Part shown: positions 9,604 through 20,036 of the stretch, in pieces
Numbering within the stretch: the first letter of the stretch is position 1
Layout of the letters: each line of letters begins with the position of its first letter
From: Bradyrhizobium manausense
Lineage (GTDB): Bacteria; Pseudomonadota; Alphaproteobacteria; Rhizobiales; Xanthobacteraceae
Direction of reading: 5' to 3'
Length of the DNA: 64,000 bases
NCBI RefSeq assembly: GCF_018131105.1
Contig: NZ_JAFCJI010000001.1
Coordinates: 2,790,001 to 2,854,000 of the forward strand
Position numbers and translations under genes: made by a program
The notes under the pieces: generated by a model
The model's input: the letters and a program-made list of their open reading frames with translations, nothing else
Databases searched by the model: none
Told to the model about the DNA's origin: nothing

Positions 9604-11946
9604 TCACGCCCGCTTGCCGCCGTTCTTTTCGGCCGCCCTGCGCATGGCCTCGGCGAGGGCGCCGCCGCCACCGCCGGACGGCTCCTGCTTGCGCGGCGCC
9701 GACGAGGTCATTCGCGCCGGATTGCGCGTGTTGTTGTCGCGCTGCATGCCGGGGGCGTCCTTCTTGGCGCCGACCTCGTCGTCGAGACGGAGAGTCAGCG
9801 AGATGCGCTTGCGAGCGACCTCGAAGTCCAGCACCTTCACCTTGACGATGTCGCCGGGCTTCACCACCTCGCGCGGATCCTTGATGAAGGTCTTGGACAT
9901 CGCCGAGATGTGCACGAGGCCGTCCTGGTGCACGCCGATGTCGACGAAGGCACCGAAGGCGGCGACGTTGGTCACCGTGCCTTCGAGGATCATGCCCTTC
10001 TGGAGGTGCTTGATCTCCTCGACGCCTTCCTTGAACACGGCGGCCTTGAATGCCGGACGCGGGTCGCGGCCCGGCTTCTCGAGCTCGCGCAGAATGTCGG
10101 TCACGGTCGGCAGTCCGAAGGTCTCATCGACGAAATCCTTCGGCTTCAGCGTACGCACGACCTCGCTGGAGCCGATCAACGCCTTGATGTCGCTCTTGGT
10201 GGCTTCGAGAATCCGGCGCACCACCGGATAGGCTTCCGGATGCACGCCGGAGGCATCGAGCGGATCCTCGCCGCCGAGGATGCGCAGGAAGCCGGCGCAC
10301 TGCTCGAACGCCTTCGGTCCGAGCCGCGGCACCTCCTTGAGCGCCTTGCGCGACTTGAACGGGCCGTTGGCATCACGATGCGCCACGATGCTCTGCGCCA
10401 GGCCGGAGCCGACACCCGACACGCGCGCCAGCAGCGGCGCGGACGCCGTGTTGACGTCGACGCCGACCGCGTTCACGCAGTCTTCGACCACCGCATCGAG
10501 CGACTTGGCGAGCTTGGCCTGGCCGAGATCATGCTGATACTGGCCGACGCCGATCGCCTTGGGCTCGATCTTGACGAGCTCGGCGAGCGGATCCTGGAGA
10601 CGGCGGGCGATCGAGACCGCGCCGCGCAGAGTAACGTCGAGGCCGGGCAATTCTTCCGAGGCGAATGCCGACGCCGAATAGACCGACGCGCCGGCTTCCG
10701 ACACCACGATCTTCGACATCTTCAACTCGGCCAGGCCCTTGACGAGATCGCCCGCGAGCTTGTCGGTCTCGCGTGAAGCGGTACCGTTGCCGATCGCGAT
10801 CAGCTCGACGTGATGCTTCATCGCGAGCCGGCCGAGGGTTGCGAGCGACTCGTTCCACTGCCGCTGCGGCTCGTGCGGATAGATCACGGCGGTGTCGACC
10901 ACCTTGCCGGTCGCATCTGTGACCGCGACCTTGACGCCGGTGCGGTAGCCGGGATCGAGACCCATGGTGGCGCGGGTGCCGGCGGGCGCGGCCAGCAAGA
11001 GGTCGCGCAAATTGGAGGCAAACACGCGGACGGCCTCGGTCTCGGCCGCGTTCCACAGACGCATGCGCAGGTCGATGTTGAGATGCACCTGGATCTTGGT
11101 GCGCCAGGCCCAACGCACGGTGTCGATCAGCCAGCGGTCGCCGGCACGCTTGAGGTCGGCGATGCCGAACCGCTTCATGATCTTCAACTCATAGGCGCCC
11201 GGCACGCCCGCGGGCGGCACTTCGGCCTCGGCCTGGATCTGGAGGTCGAGAATTTCTTCCTTCTCGCCGCGGAACATCGCGAGGATGCGGTGCGATGGCA
11301 GCTTGGTGAGCGGCTCGGAGAACTCAAAGTAGTCGGCGAACTTTTCGCCCTCGGTCTTCTTGCCCTCGCGCACCTTGGAGGCCATGCGGGCATTGGTCCA
11401 CATCTCCTCGCGCAGCACGCCGATCAAATCGGCGTCCTCGTCGAAGCGTTCGACCAGAATCGCGCGGGCACCGTCGAGCGCGGCAGCCGCATCCGCAACG
11501 CCCTTCTCGGCATTGATGAAACCTTCGGCGACGACCTTGGGATCGTTGCCGGACTCCGTCATCAGCTTGACGGCAAGCGGTTCGAGGCCGGCCTCCTTGG
11601 CGATCTCGGCCTTGGTGCGGCGCTTCGGCTTGAACGGCAGATAGATGTCTTCGAGGCGGGCCTTGCTGTCGGCGGCGAGAATGGAGGCCTCCAGCGCGGC
11701 ATCGAGCTTGCCCTGCTCGCGGACTGATTCGAGGATCGCCTTGCGGCGGTCTTCGAGCTCGCGCAGATATACCAGGCGCTCCTCGAGGGTGCGCAATTGC
11801 GCGTCGTCGAGCGCACCGGTCGCTTCCTTGCGGTAGCGGGCGATGAAGGGAACCGTGGCGCCGCCATCAAGCAACGTCACCGTTGCCTCGACCTGCTCCG
11901 CCCGAACCCCAAGCTCCTGCGCAATTTTCTGGTTGATATTCGCCAC
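9604..11946 (-). CDS. tex: Tex family S1 RNA-binding transcription accessory protein
   Basis: The 780-residue protein matches Tex along its length: N-terminal Tex_N ([25 protein letters not shown]), a central YqgF-like RNase H fold ([14 protein letters not shown] motif seen as [15 protein letters not shown]), helix-hairpin-helix repeats ([17 protein letters not shown]), and an S1 domain at about 645-715 ([25 protein letters not shown]). A Lys/Pro/Gly-rich tail of about 60 residues follows. Tex is a conserved nucleic-acid-binding factor implicated in transcription and stress. The start is the GTG at 11946, with an AGAGGGA ribosome site 7 bp away. Confidence 0.97.
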   Translation of the reverse strand: MANINQKIAQELGVRAEQVEATVTLLDGGATVPFIARYRKEATGALDDAQLRTLEERLVYLRELEDRRKAILESVREQGKLDAALEASILAADSKARLEDIYLPFKPKRRTKAEIAKEAGLEPLAVKLMTESGNDPKVVAEGFINAEKGVADAAAALDGARAILVERFDEDADLIGVLREEMWTNARMASKVREGKKTEGEKFADYFEFSEPLTKLPSHRILAMFRGEKEEILDLQIQAEAEVPPAGVPGAYELKIMKRFGIADLKRAGDRWLIDTVRWAWRTKIQVHLNIDLRMRLWNAAETEAVRVFASNLRDLLLAAPAGTRATMGLDPGYRTGVKVAVTDATGKVVDTAVIYPHEPQRQWNESLATLGRLAMKHHVELIAIGNGTASRETDKLAGDLVKGLAELKMSKIVVSEAGASVYSASAFASEELPGLDVTLRGAVSIARRLQDPLAELVKIEPKAIGVGQYQHDLGQAKLAKSLDAVVEDCVNAVGVDVNTASAPLLARVSGVGSGLAQSIVAHRDANGPFKSRKALKEVPRLGPKAFEQCAGFLRILGGEDPLDASGVHPEAYPVVRRILEATKSDIKALIGSSEVVRTLKPKDFVDETFGLPTVTDILRELEKPGRDPRPAFKAAVFKEGVEEIKHLQKGMILEGTVTNVAAFGAFVDIGVHQDGLVHISAMSKTFIKDPREVVKPGDIVKVKVLDFEVARKRISLTLRLDDEVGAKKDAPGMQRDNNTRNPARMTSSAPRKQEPSGGGGGALAEAMRRAAEKNGGKRA

Positions 11947-12152
11947 GCGAGAATCCCTCTATTTCCCATCCCGCGACGCAAACCGAAACCCGGCCGCGGG
12001 ACGCCGCTTATGGACCAACCAAGGTTGATTCATCAAGGTGCGGTACGCAACCGTCGACAGAGGATTTTTTTGTCGAACCGATGCGATCCCGCCACAATCG
12101 TGGGGATGTCGGCGGGTCCGATTGCCGAAGTTGGGATACCCGCCCCCTCCGC

Positions 12153-12240
12153 TCGTCGTTGCGAGGAGCCCTTGCGACGAAGCAATCTAGTCTGCCTCCG
12201 CGGAGAGACTCTGGATTGCTTCGCTGTACGCGCAATGACG
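12153..12240. repeat. Dispersed palindromic repeat (type B), copy 2
   Basis: It is the same length and layout as the copy at 9475-9562: a CGTCGTTGCGAGGAG left edge, TTGCGACGAAGCAATC, a central GGAGAGACTCTGGATTGCTTCG and a CGCAATGACG right edge. The arms are less perfect than in copy 1. Confidence 0.75.
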
Positions 12241-12360
12241 GAGCAAGGGGTCGCACGGTATCCTCCAATGAACACTTCGCGTCGCGGACACAGCGTATCC
12301 TTCTCGCGGCGCCTTCCGCCCGAGCTTTGCTCTTCGCTTCGCGCCCTCTCGAATGAAAGG

Positions 12361-12472
12361 GCGCAGGGAAGGCCGGGTGCCGGCTGGCACCCACGGTCCG
12401 CTGTGCGCATGTAGCGCATAAGAACTGCACAGCGGCATACAGGTGAAGCCGAACACACGGCCTTCCCTGCGC
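12361..12472. repeat. Multi-stem structured element (possible ncRNA or REP-like repeat)
   Basis: An outer 15-bp stem is perfect (12361-12375 with 12458-12472). It encloses one hairpin with a 4-base loop, GGTGCC/GGCACC (12376-12381 with 12386-12391), and a second stem, CCGCTGTGC/GCACAGCGG (12398-12406 with 12427-12435). The second stem can alternatively form TGCGC/GCGCA (12404-12408 with 12414-12418). The result is a cloverleaf-like three-way junction of 112 nt. It carries no tRNA acceptor or anticodon features. Whether it is transcribed is unknown. Confidence 0.55.
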
Positions 12473-13030
12473 AGTGGTTGGACGGCTTATGCCGTGCTCT
12501 CCCGGGAGCCGAATTCCTTCTGGCCTCCCTCACCCCGCGAAAGTCGCCGACATCGCGCCGGTTGGCGTCAATGTCGCATCCGCAAGACTTGACCGTAGCG
12601 ACGACGGTCGGGACCACACGGTTTTGCCGTACGCAAGCCGACCCGCTTCGCCCCAAAGGGGCTTCGCAGGGCTTTGGCGCCGTTCGTACAACGCGGCTTG
12701 CGAGATGCTCACGGGGTTCGGCTCAATCCATCGCCCCGCCCTGCACTCACATCCGCGACGGCGCTGCCCACGTCCACCGCGACCCAATCCGCGGCTCGTG
12801 ACGACGTACGACCGCCCCTTTTGCCGGATCAGGATGGAGGGCATATACGATAAATCCGAATTTCGGTAAAGTGGAATGTTTTTGACGGGCGGGATTGACA
12901 CGCAGCGAAACAGGGACACTACACATTTGGTGTCGTCCCGGCGAAAGCTGGGGCTTGGCGCTTGACATCCGGCCCGCTTCCACGGCTGGGTGCCCCTTGC
13001 CGGACCACCGAACTTCCACGAGGACCATCC

Positions 13031-14140
13031 ATGCGGACAACATCGGTCGGCGTCTTCAAGGTCGCCACCAAGGGCCCCGGCGACGTCTCCGGCCTCATGA
13101 GCCTGATCGATTCAGGTGCGATCGATCCCGCCTCCGTCCTGGCGATCCTCGGCAAGACCGAGGGCAATGGCGGCGTCAACGACTTCACCCGGGAATATGC
13201 CGTCGCAGCGCTGTGTACGGCGCTGGCGCCGAAACTCGGTCTGACGCCTGAAGAGGTCGAGCAGCGCATCGCCTTCGTGATGTCCGGCGGCACCGAGGGC
13301 GTGCTCAGCCCGCACATCACGGTGTTCACGCGCCGGGAGGTCGATCGGCGCCCGGCAGGCATCTCCGGCAAGCGCCTGAGCATCGGCATGGCGCAGACCC
13401 GCGATTTCCTGCCTGAAGAGCTCGGTCGTTCCGCACAGATCACCGAGACAGCCCGGGCGGTGCAGGCCGCGATGGAAGAAGCCGGCATCACTGACGCCAC
13501 TGACGTCCATTTCGTCCAGATCAAGTGCCCGCTGCTCACCAGCGAGCGTGTCGAGGCAGCAGCCGCACGCGGCAACAAGACGGTGACGACCAGCGCCTAC
13601 AACTCGATGGCCTATTCGCGTGGTGCTTCCGCGCTCGGGGTTGCGGTTGCGCTCGGTGAGGTCGTCTTCGACATCGGCGACGACGAGGTGCTGCGGCGCT
13701 ACGATCTGTTCTCGAAGGTTGCCTCGACCTCATCAGGGATCGAGCTGATGCACAATGTCGTCATCGTGCTCGGCAATTCAGCGTCGTCGGCGAGCGAGTT
13801 CGAGATCGGGCATGCCGTGATGAGCGATGCGATCGATGCGCCTGCGGTCGTGTCGGCGCTGAAGCGCGTCGGCCTCGGCGTCGCGCCGCAAGCGACCGCA
13901 GGCCGCGAGCTCGTCAACATCTTCGCCAAGGCCGAGGCCTCGCCGAGCGGCACCGTGCGCGGCCTCCGCCATACCATGCTCGAGGACACCGACATCAGCT
14001 CGACACGCCATGCCCGCGCAGCGGTCGGCGGACTGATCGCCGGCCTTGCCGGCACCGCGGCTGTCTACGTTTCGGGCGGCGCAGAGCATCAGGGACCTGC
14101 AGGCGGCGGCCCGGTTGCGGTCATCGCGCGCCTGTCCTAA
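13031..14140 (+). CDS. Ring-opening amidohydrolase (cyanuric acid amidohydrolase/barbiturase family)
   Basis: The 369-residue protein, from ATG 13031 (AGGA 6 bp upstream), belongs to the small AtzD/TrzD/barbiturase fold. Lys42 ([11 protein letters not shown]) and Ser85 (VMSGGTEG) fall at the same residue numbers as the AtzD Lys42-Ser85 pair. A second Lys lies at 165 (FVQIKCPLL), a Ser pair at 234-235, and Lys300 precedes the third repeat's [11 protein letters not shown]. The three-fold repeat structure is complete. The reaction is hydrolysis of cyanuric acid to carboxybiuret or of barbiturate to ureidomalonate. A longer upstream start (12962) lacks a ribosome site. The next gene is an amidase 111 bp away, which fits downstream amide breakdown. 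Confidence 0.92.
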   Translation: MRTTSVGVFKVATKGPGDVSGLMSLIDSGAIDPASVLAILGKTEGNGGVNDFTREYAVAALCTALAPKLGLTPEEVEQRIAFVMSGGTEGVLSPHITVFTRREVDRRPAGISGKRLSIGMAQTRDFLPEELGRSAQITETARAVQAAMEEAGITDATDVHFVQIKCPLLTSERVEAAAARGNKTVTTSAYNSMAYSRGASALGVAVALGEVVFDIGDDEVLRRYDLFSKVASTSSGIELMHNVVIVLGNSASSASEFEIGHAVMSDAIDAPAVVSALKRVGLGVAPQATAGRELVNIFAKAEASPSGTVRGLRHTMLEDTDISSTRHARAAVGGLIAGLAGTAAVYVSGGAEHQGPAGGGPVAVIARLS

Positions 14141-14251
14141 TGACGCACCGACCTCTCCGCCCGGCGCAACCCTGCCCTTCGCGCCGGCTCAGTTGATTCA
14201 CGCGGGCCCTTGCGAAAAAGGTGACGCGGCACCCCAGGGGATTTGGACTTC

Positions 14252-15721
14252 ATGACTTTGCCGATGAGCTGGAACGAATGGACGCAGCATGATGGCGTCG
14301 GACTTGCGGCGCGTGTCCGCAAGGGCGAACTGACGGCGAAGGAACTGGCACGTCAGGCTGCGGCCGCGGTCGCAAAGGTCAATCCGACGCTGTCGGGCGT
14401 GGTCGAGCTGTTCGATGACGTCATCGCCGATCCCGCCAAGGACGGCGCCAATCTTGCCGGTCCGTTCGCCGGCCTGCCATTCCTGATGAAGGATCTGGGT
14501 CCGACCATGAAGGGCCGGCTCCAGGAAATGGGCTCGCTGCTGATGCGCGGCAATCGCGCCGAGGCCGATACGTTCCTCACCGGTAAATTCCGCCAGGCAG
14601 GCCTCAATTTGATCGGTCGCACGACGACGCCGGAATTCGGCGTGTGCAGCTCGGCTGATAATCCCGCTGTTTATGTTACCCGCAATCCCTGGAACACCGA
14701 CTACACCACATGCGGCTCATCCGCAGGCAGCGCCGCGATGGTTGCGGCCGGCGTGGTGCCGATCGCGCATGCCACCGACGGCGGCGGCTCGATCCGCATT
14801 CCCGCCGGCGTCAACGGCAATATCGGCCTGAAGGTCTCGCGTGGCGTGTTCTCGCTCGCCCCGCACATGTCCGACCTCACGGGCCTCGTCTCGATCCAGG
14901 GCTGCCAATCGCGCACAGTGCGCGACACCGCGGCTTTCGTCGATCATGCTCGCGGCCCCGCACCCGGCGAGTTCATGCCGTTCTGGACCACCGCGCAGCC
15001 ATATACGGAAATGATCAAGCGCGATCCGTCCAAGCTGCGCATCGCGCTATCACACACCTGGGGCGATTACACCGCGACGCCGGAAATCAAAGCCGAGCTG
15101 GAGAAGACCGGCCGCTTCCTCGAAGGCCTCGGGCATCATGTCGATTATGCGTTGCCCGAGCTCGACTTCCGCGCCGCCTTCGCGGCGCAGACCACCTGCT
15201 ATATCTCGAACTTCTCCGTCGTGATCTCCAACATGCTCGCCGCGCGCGGCCTGGAGAAGCCGCCGGAAGATTTGATCGAGCCCATGAACATCCGGATCTG
15301 GGAAGCCGGACGTCACACCAGCTTCGCCGACCGCGCCAGGATGCAAGGAGTGTTCAACACGACTTCGCGCGGCTTCGGCAGCTTCTTCGAGCAATGGGAC
15401 GTGATCCTGACGCCGATCACCGCGCTGCCGACGCCGAAGGTCGGCACCAGGGAATATCTCACCCTCTCCGACAACCCCGACGTGCTCGACTGGTTCGGCA
15501 ATCTCTGGCGCTTCTTCGCCTTCACGCCGCTCGCCAATCTCTGCGGCATGCCGGCGATCTCGATGCCGATGGCAAGCCAGGATCACGGCCTGCCGCTCGG
15601 CATCCAGGCCATCGCGAAGCAGGCCAATGACGGGCTGCTGCTGCAACTCGCCGCCCAGATCGAGCGCGCGCTCGACGGCAAGTGGAACGACGGCAAGAAA
15701 CCGAAGGTGCATGTCGGCTGA
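14252..15721 (+). CDS. Amidase signature family enzyme
   Basis: The 489-residue protein has the complete amidase signature: catalytic Lys80 (FLMKDLG), the Gly/Ser-rich core CGSSAGSAAMVAAGVVP (cis-Ser near 156-157), and the nucleophile Ser180 in DGGGSIRIPA. It begins best at ATG 14252, with AGGGG at the right distance. The TTG at 14243 is too close to that ribosome site. Placement directly after a ring-opening amidohydrolase suggests it hydrolyses a ureide, biuret or similar amide product. It could equally act on an unrelated carboxamide; the family is broad. Confidence 0.9.
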   Translation: MTLPMSWNEWTQHDGVGLAARVRKGELTAKELARQAAAAVAKVNPTLSGVVELFDDVIADPAKDGANLAGPFAGLPFLMKDLGPTMKGRLQEMGSLLMRGNRAEADTFLTGKFRQAGLNLIGRTTTPEFGVCSSADNPAVYVTRNPWNTDYTTCGSSAGSAAMVAAGVVPIAHATDGGGSIRIPAGVNGNIGLKVSRGVFSLAPHMSDLTGLVSIQGCQSRTVRDTAAFVDHARGPAPGEFMPFWTTAQPYTEMIKRDPSKLRIALSHTWGDYTATPEIKAELEKTGRFLEGLGHHVDYALPELDFRAAFAAQTTCYISNFSVVISNMLAARGLEKPPEDLIEPMNIRIWEAGRHTSFADRARMQGVFNTTSRGFGSFFEQWDVILTPITALPTPKVGTREYLTLSDNPDVLDWFGNLWRFFAFTPLANLCGMPAISMPMASQDHGLPLGIQAIAKQANDGLLLQLAAQIERALDGKWNDGKKPKVHVG

Positions 15722-15763
15722 GGTTCGGCGATCACATTGAGATGCGACCGCATTCGATGAACC

Positions 15764-16081
15764 TCAGTTCTTCACCACCGGGATCTCTTCCGTCGGCTGC
15801 TGCTGACCGAGCTTGAGCATCGCCAGCGCCTTGTCGAGCGCTTCGCGCAAGGCGAGCGCTGCGGCCGGACTGCAGCGCAGATGGGCCGTCTGGACCACGT
15901 CGACCCTGACGGCGGCACCGACAGGCATCAGGAGATTGGCGGCAAGCTCGATCTGGATCGCGCCGTTGTGATGGCCGAAGCAGGATGCGCCGTCGAAATA
16001 GATGATCGGCGCCCGCTCGGAGCTGGAATTGGAAATGGTGACGGGCCCCTGGTTGGCGGCAGGTGTTTCGGGGTCAGCCAT
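15764..16081 (-). CDS. Hypothetical protein, 105 residues
   Basis: The start at 16081 (MADPETPAANQGP) follows an excellent GAGGAG ribosome site 6 bp away; a longer frame upstream has none. The protein has no signal peptide or membrane helix. It looks like a small beta-rich domain (IIYFDGASCFGHHNGAIQIELAAN, VRVDVVQTAHLRCSP) followed by a helix (ALREALDKALAMLKLGQQ). The pattern recalls small DUF3467-type proteins, but I cannot assign a function. It converges on the amidase gene and is divergent from the thioesterase gene. Confidence 0.75.
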   Translation of the reverse strand: MADPETPAANQGPVTISNSSSERAPIIYFDGASCFGHHNGAIQIELAANLLMPVGAAVRVDVVQTAHLRCSPAAALALREALDKALAMLKLGQQQPTEEIPVVKN

Positions 16082-16221
16082 GGATACTCCTCGCGGGCAA
16101 TGAAGCGCCCACCATCGTTGCTTCGGCCTGATCTGTCGAGGCCAAACCAGTCTCGCAAACCCGCCGTACGACGATGTAGGTGGGTTTTGCGCAGTCGCCG
16201 ACACTGGTCTAGAACATCGAG

Positions 16222-17130
16222 ATGACCAGCTCATCGACCACGTTGCCGTTCGAGGAACTCGCCGAGGCCATCAAGGGCCGCCGTTCCGATTATGGCCATA
16301 TCAGCGGACTCCAGCTCGACCGCTTCGCACCGGGCGAGGCCTGGTCGAGCCTGCCCTACCGCCCCGTCTTCGTCGGCGACACCGAGACCGGCGTTCTCCA
16401 TGGTGGTGTCGTCACCGCGATGCTGGACGAGAGCTGCGGCATGGCGGTGCAGCTTGCGCTCGACGGCACCAGCGCGATTGCCACACTCGATTTGCGCATC
16501 GACTACCAGAAGCCGGCGACGCCCGGGCTCGCCATCAAGGCGCACTCGGTGTGCTACCGCATCACGCGTTCGATCGCCTTCGTGCGCTCGACGGCTTACC
16601 AGGAGTCCGAGGACGATCCGGTGGCGACCGCCACCGCGTGCTTCATGATCGGCGCCAACCGCACCAACATGCTCGCGGACCGCCGGATGGACTCGCGCAG
16701 CATTCCGACGCTGGACGCGCCCGACGATCCGGACGGCCCGTTCGCCAACAGCCCGTTCGCGCGCTGCCTCGGCATTCGCGTCAATGACGACGGCACGCTG
16801 ACGATGCCTTTCTCGCCAAGGATCATCGGCAACCCGATCCTGCCCGCCATCCATGGCGGCATGACCGGCGCCTTCCTCGAGACCACCGCGATCCTGGGCG
16901 TCAGGCGCGAGCTCGGGATCGCGACGCTGCCGAAGCCGATCGGGCTCACCGTCAATTACTTACGCTCCGGCCGTGCGCTGGACACCATTGCCAATGTCTC
17001 GATCGTGAAACAGGGCCGGCGTATCGTCGCTTTCGAAGCGCGGGCCTGGCAGGACGATCCTGACAAGCCGATCGCTTCCGCCTTCGGCCATTTCATGCTG
17101 CGCCCGACGCCCGGAAACGACGAGGAATAG
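16222..17130 (+). CDS. PaaI-type thioesterase with two hotdog domains
   Basis: The 302 residues contain two tandem hotdog folds. The first (about 20-150) has the HGGVVTAMLDESCGMAV helix motif, and the second (about 170-300) has IHGGMTGAFLETTAILG. Both keep the HGG...D/E signature of PaaI-like acyl-CoA thioesterases. Fusion of two hotdogs yields a pseudo-dimer in one chain. It would hydrolyse an acyl- or aryl-CoA in the cytoplasm. The start at ATG 16222 has only a weak ribosome site. A small membrane protein gene follows 80 bp downstream. Confidence 0.9.
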   Translation: MTSSSTTLPFEELAEAIKGRRSDYGHISGLQLDRFAPGEAWSSLPYRPVFVGDTETGVLHGGVVTAMLDESCGMAVQLALDGTSAIATLDLRIDYQKPATPGLAIKAHSVCYRITRSIAFVRSTAYQESEDDPVATATACFMIGANRTNMLADRRMDSRSIPTLDAPDDPDGPFANSPFARCLGIRVNDDGTLTMPFSPRIIGNPILPAIHGGMTGAFLETTAILGVRRELGIATLPKPIGLTVNYLRSGRALDTIANVSIVKQGRRIVAFEARAWQDDPDKPIASAFGHFMLRPTPGNDEE

Positions 17131-17210
17131 GCGTATTTTACTTGACGGCCGGGGCCTGACGTCGAAGGCTTGAGACTCAACCATAACGCAATCCTGCGAG
17201 AGGTATTCGG

Positions 17211-17576
17211 TTGCGGCATCCGCTCGACATCATCGCCATGTTCGCCGCGCTATGGCTGCTGGCATCGATGGTGCTCGACGCGCTGACGCCGAAGGAATTG
17301 ACGGCGATCATGATCGCGATTGCGATCGGACCCGCCATCGTCGTCACCGCCGTGTTCTACTACCTGCGCTGCCCACGGCTGGATTTTGCGGTGATGTTCG
17401 CAGCGCTCTGGCTGATCTCCGATATCGCCATGGCGTTCGTCTCGCAGACCCAGCTGCCGCACTTCCTGATCGTGCTCGGTTTCGTGCCGGCGGCGCTGAT
17501 CGGCGGCGTCCTGCACTGGCAGCGCTTCCAGCGGCGCCACGAGCGCCTGCCCGCGCCTTCGGTCAAACGAAGCTAG
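17211..17576 (+). CDS. Small multi-pass membrane protein of unknown function
   Basis: The 121-residue protein starts at TTG 17211, with AGAGG 8 bp upstream. It has four predicted transmembrane helices as two similar pairs ([20 protein letters not shown] and [20 protein letters not shown] are near-repeats), pointing to internal duplication. No known family is recognised. It ends 4 bp inside the 3' end of the convergent poxB gene. Confidence 0.7.
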   Translation: MRHPLDIIAMFAALWLLASMVLDALTPKELTAIMIAIAIGPAIVVTAVFYYLRCPRLDFAVMFAALWLISDIAMAFVSQTQLPHFLIVLGFVPAALIGGVLHWQRFQRRHERLPAPSVKRS

Positions 17577-19309
17577 CGCGACAGCAGGTTCGTCTTCGCG
17601 AGGTCGATGACTTCATCGCCACGGCCGCTCATCACTGCACGCAACACCCAAAGACTGAAGCCCTTGACCTGTTCGGCGGTGATGGTCGGCGGCATCGACA
17701 GCTCCTGCTTGGCGGTGACGACGTCGAGCAAAGCCGGGCCGTTATGGGCCAGCATCTCCTTCATGGCACCAGGGAGTTCGCCGGGATCCTCGACGCGCTT
17801 GGCAAAGATGCCCATCGCACGCGCCATCGCTGCGAAATCGGGATTCTCCAGATCGACATTGGTGTCGACGAAGCCGGCCGCCTTCATCTCCAGTGCGACG
17901 AAGCCGAGCACGCCGTTGTTGAAGATGACCACCTTCACCGGCAGCTTCATCTGCGTCAGCGTGATCAGGTCGCCCATCAGCATGGTGAAGCCGCCGTCGC
18001 CCGACAACGAGACCACCTGGCGGCCGGGCTGCGCTGCCTGGGCGCCGATCGCCTGCGGCATGGCGTTGGCCATCGAGCCATGCACGAAGGAGCCGATCAG
18101 CCGACGGCGTCCGTTCATGTCGAGATAGCGCGCGGCCCACACCGTGGGCGTGCCGACGTCGGCGGTGAAGACGGCATCGTCGGAGGCGTGATCGCTGATG
18201 ACTTTTGCGAGGTACTGCGGATGAATGGGCTTGGCTCCCGGCGTGCCCTTCGCCAGCGAGTCCAGGCCTTCACGCGCCTTCCGGTAGTGCGCGAGGGCGT
18301 CGTCGAGATGCTTGCGCTGCGTCTTGGTCTTGAGCAGCGGCAGCAGCGCCTCGATGGTCAGCTTGACGTCGCCGACCAGGCCGAGATCGATCTTGCAGCG
18401 GCGACCGAGATTCTCGGGGCGGATGTCGATCTGCGCGACCTTCGCATCCACAGGGAAGAACTGCTTGTAGGGAAAGTCCGTGCCGAGCATCACCAGCACG
18501 TCGCAGGCATGCATGGCGGCGTAGCCCGAGGAGAATCCGATGAAGCCGGTCATGCCGACATCGTAGGGATTGTTGTATTCGACATGCTCCTTGCCGCCGA
18601 GCGCGTGCACGATCGGGCTCTTAAGGCTTTCTGCGAGCTGCATCAGCGGCGCGTGTGCGCCGGCGCAGCCGCGGCCACAGAACAGCGTGACGCGCTCCGA
18701 GCTGTTCAAGAGGTCGGCGAGTGCCTTGAGTTCTTCGGCCTGCGGCACGACTTTTGGCGCAGCGAGTGCAAGCCCGCGATTGGTCGACAGCGCGCGCTTC
18801 GGAGGGCTGCGGAACGCGACATCGCCGGGCATGGCGACGACGGCAACGCCGCGCAGGCCGACCGCCGCGCGGATCGCGTTCTCCAGCACGAAGGGCAACT
18901 GGCTCGGATCCGAGATCAGCTCGCAATAATGGCTGCATTCGCGAAACAGGTTTTGCGGATGAGTTTCCTGGAAATAGCCGCCGCCGATTTCCGCCGACGG
19001 GATTTGGGCAGCGATCGCGAGCACCGGCACACGGCTGCGATGCGCGTCGAACAGGCCGTTGATCAGATGCAGATTGCCGGGCCCGCAGGAGCCGGCGCAA
19101 ACCGCAAGGCTGCCCGTCATCTCGGCTTCGCCGGCGGCCGCGAATGCCGCGACCTCCTCGTGGCGGACATGAATCCATTCGATGGTGCCGCGACGGCGCA
19201 GCGCCTCGGTGAGACCGTTCAGACTGTCACCGACGATGCCGTAGATGCGCTTGACGCCGGCCTGTTCGAGCGTTGCCACGAACAGATCGGCTATGTTGTT
19301 GATCGCCAT
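17573..19309 (-). CDS. poxB: Pyruvate dehydrogenase (quinone)/pyruvate oxidase PoxB
   Basis: The 578-residue ThDP-dependent flavoenzyme starts at ATG 19309, with AGGAG 7 bp upstream. It carries the N-terminal PYR domain ([14 protein letters not shown], catalytic Glu), a central FAD domain, and a C-terminal PP domain with the ThDP motif [17 protein letters not shown]. The last 20 residues ([14 protein letters not shown]) match the membrane-binding autoinhibitory tail of E. coli PoxB. It decarboxylates pyruvate to acetate and CO2 and reduces ubiquinone at the inner membrane. It lies 80 bp downstream of dgoA on the same strand, so galactonate-derived pyruvate could feed it. Confidence 0.95.
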   Translation of the reverse strand: MAINNIADLFVATLEQAGVKRIYGIVGDSLNGLTEALRRRGTIEWIHVRHEEVAAFAAAGEAEMTGSLAVCAGSCGPGNLHLINGLFDAHRSRVPVLAIAAQIPSAEIGGGYFQETHPQNLFRECSHYCELISDPSQLPFVLENAIRAAVGLRGVAVVAMPGDVAFRSPPKRALSTNRGLALAAPKVVPQAEELKALADLLNSSERVTLFCGRGCAGAHAPLMQLAESLKSPIVHALGGKEHVEYNNPYDVGMTGFIGFSSGYAAMHACDVLVMLGTDFPYKQFFPVDAKVAQIDIRPENLGRRCKIDLGLVGDVKLTIEALLPLLKTKTQRKHLDDALAHYRKAREGLDSLAKGTPGAKPIHPQYLAKVISDHASDDAVFTADVGTPTVWAARYLDMNGRRRLIGSFVHGSMANAMPQAIGAQAAQPGRQVVSLSGDGGFTMLMGDLITLTQMKLPVKVVIFNNGVLGFVALEMKAAGFVDTNVDLENPDFAAMARAMGIFAKRVEDPGELPGAMKEMLAHNGPALLDVVTAKQELSMPPTITAEQVKGFSLWVLRAVMSGRGDEVIDLAKTNLLSR

Positions 19310-19389
19310 GATGGTCTCCTGATCTCGCTGATGCAGCAAGATAGGACAACGCATGACCGTGACCGCATCACGGCTTGTTTATTGTTCGA

Positions 19390-20022
19390 TCAGTCTTTCG
19401 CAATCGCCCGATCATAGGCCTCGATCGTCGCTTTCGCGCGCGCGGCGACATCGGCGGCCGACATGCCGGGCTTGTAGAGGCTGGAGCCGAGCCCGAACGC
19501 CGTCACACCGCCCTTGATGTACTCCGCAAAATTCTGGTCGGAGACGCCGCCGACGGCGGCGATCATCACACCGGCCGGCAGGATGGCGCGGATCGCGGCA
19601 ATGCCTGATGCGCCGAGCACGCTCGCCGGAAAGAATTTCAGGCCGGATGCGCCAGAACGTGCCGCGAGCAGCGCTTCGGTCGGCGAGAACACGCCGGGCA
19701 ACGTGATCATGGCGTACTGATGTGCACGCGCGAGCACCTGCGTATCCACGTTCGGCGAGACCATCAGCTTGCCACCGACGTCATTGAGGCGGTCGACATC
19801 CGCAGTGGCCAGCACCGTACCGGCGCCGATCAGCACGCCTGACGGCGCGAGCTTTGCAGCGGTGCCGATGGAGCGGAACGGATCCGGCGAGTTCAGCGGA
19901 ATCTCGATCGCGGTCATGCCGGCCTCGATCAGCACGCCGACGATGGCCTCGGTCTCCTCCGGCTTGACGCCGCGCAGGATCGCGACCAGGGGCCGCTTCA
20001 TCGGCGGAAAGGGAACGCTCAT
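19390..20022 (-). CDS. dgoA: 2-dehydro-3-deoxy-6-phosphogalactonate aldolase
   Basis: This 210-residue class I KDPG/KDPGal aldolase has ILRG at the start, the Glu of EIPLNSP, TLPGVFSPTEALLA, and the Schiff-base lysine in GLKFFPAS. Length and motifs fit DgoA rather than Eda (the EIPLNSP stretch is DgoA-like). It cleaves 2-dehydro-3-deoxy-6-phosphogalactonate to pyruvate and glyceraldehyde 3-phosphate. It follows dgoK by 14 bp in one operon. Confidence 0.93.
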   Translation of the reverse strand: MSVPFPPMKRPLVAILRGVKPEETEAIVGVLIEAGMTAIEIPLNSPDPFRSIGTAAKLAPSGVLIGAGTVLATADVDRLNDVGGKLMVSPNVDTQVLARAHQYAMITLPGVFSPTEALLAARSGASGLKFFPASVLGASGIAAIRAILPAGVMIAAVGGVSDQNFAEYIKGGVTAFGLGSSLYKPGMSAADVAARAKATIEAYDRAIAKD

Positions 20023-20036
20023 CTCAAGAATCCTTC

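Larger units (their letters stand above)
11947..13030. other. Repeat-rich non-coding interval of about 1.1 kb
   Basis: No convincing coding sequence lies here. Frames that stay open on either strand have Arg/Ser/Pro-rich low-complexity translations and no good ribosome site. The stretch holds a type B palindromic repeat (12153-12240), a compact multi-hairpin element (12361-12472), and a long tail to about 12,800 that I recall as part of a recurring Bradyrhizobium intergenic repeat. Just upstream of the amidohydrolase, at about 12930, is a truncated CGTCCCGGCGAAAGC piece resembling the edge of the type A repeat. Confidence 0.6.

Noticed and set aside
12033..12656. Minus-strand frame of about 207 codons in the repeat-rich interval
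   Set aside because: It runs through palindromic repeats and has an Arg/Ser-rich translation; frames like this are annotated as spurious hypotheticals in related genomes.
15719..15766. TGAGGTTC...GAACCTCA inverted repeat as a terminator
   Set aside because: The arms are 8 bp but the loop is over 30 bases and there is no U-run; it is more likely chance.
17252..19417. Plus-strand open frame of about 720 codons
   Set aside because: It is antisense to poxB, low in real protein character and without a ribosome site.
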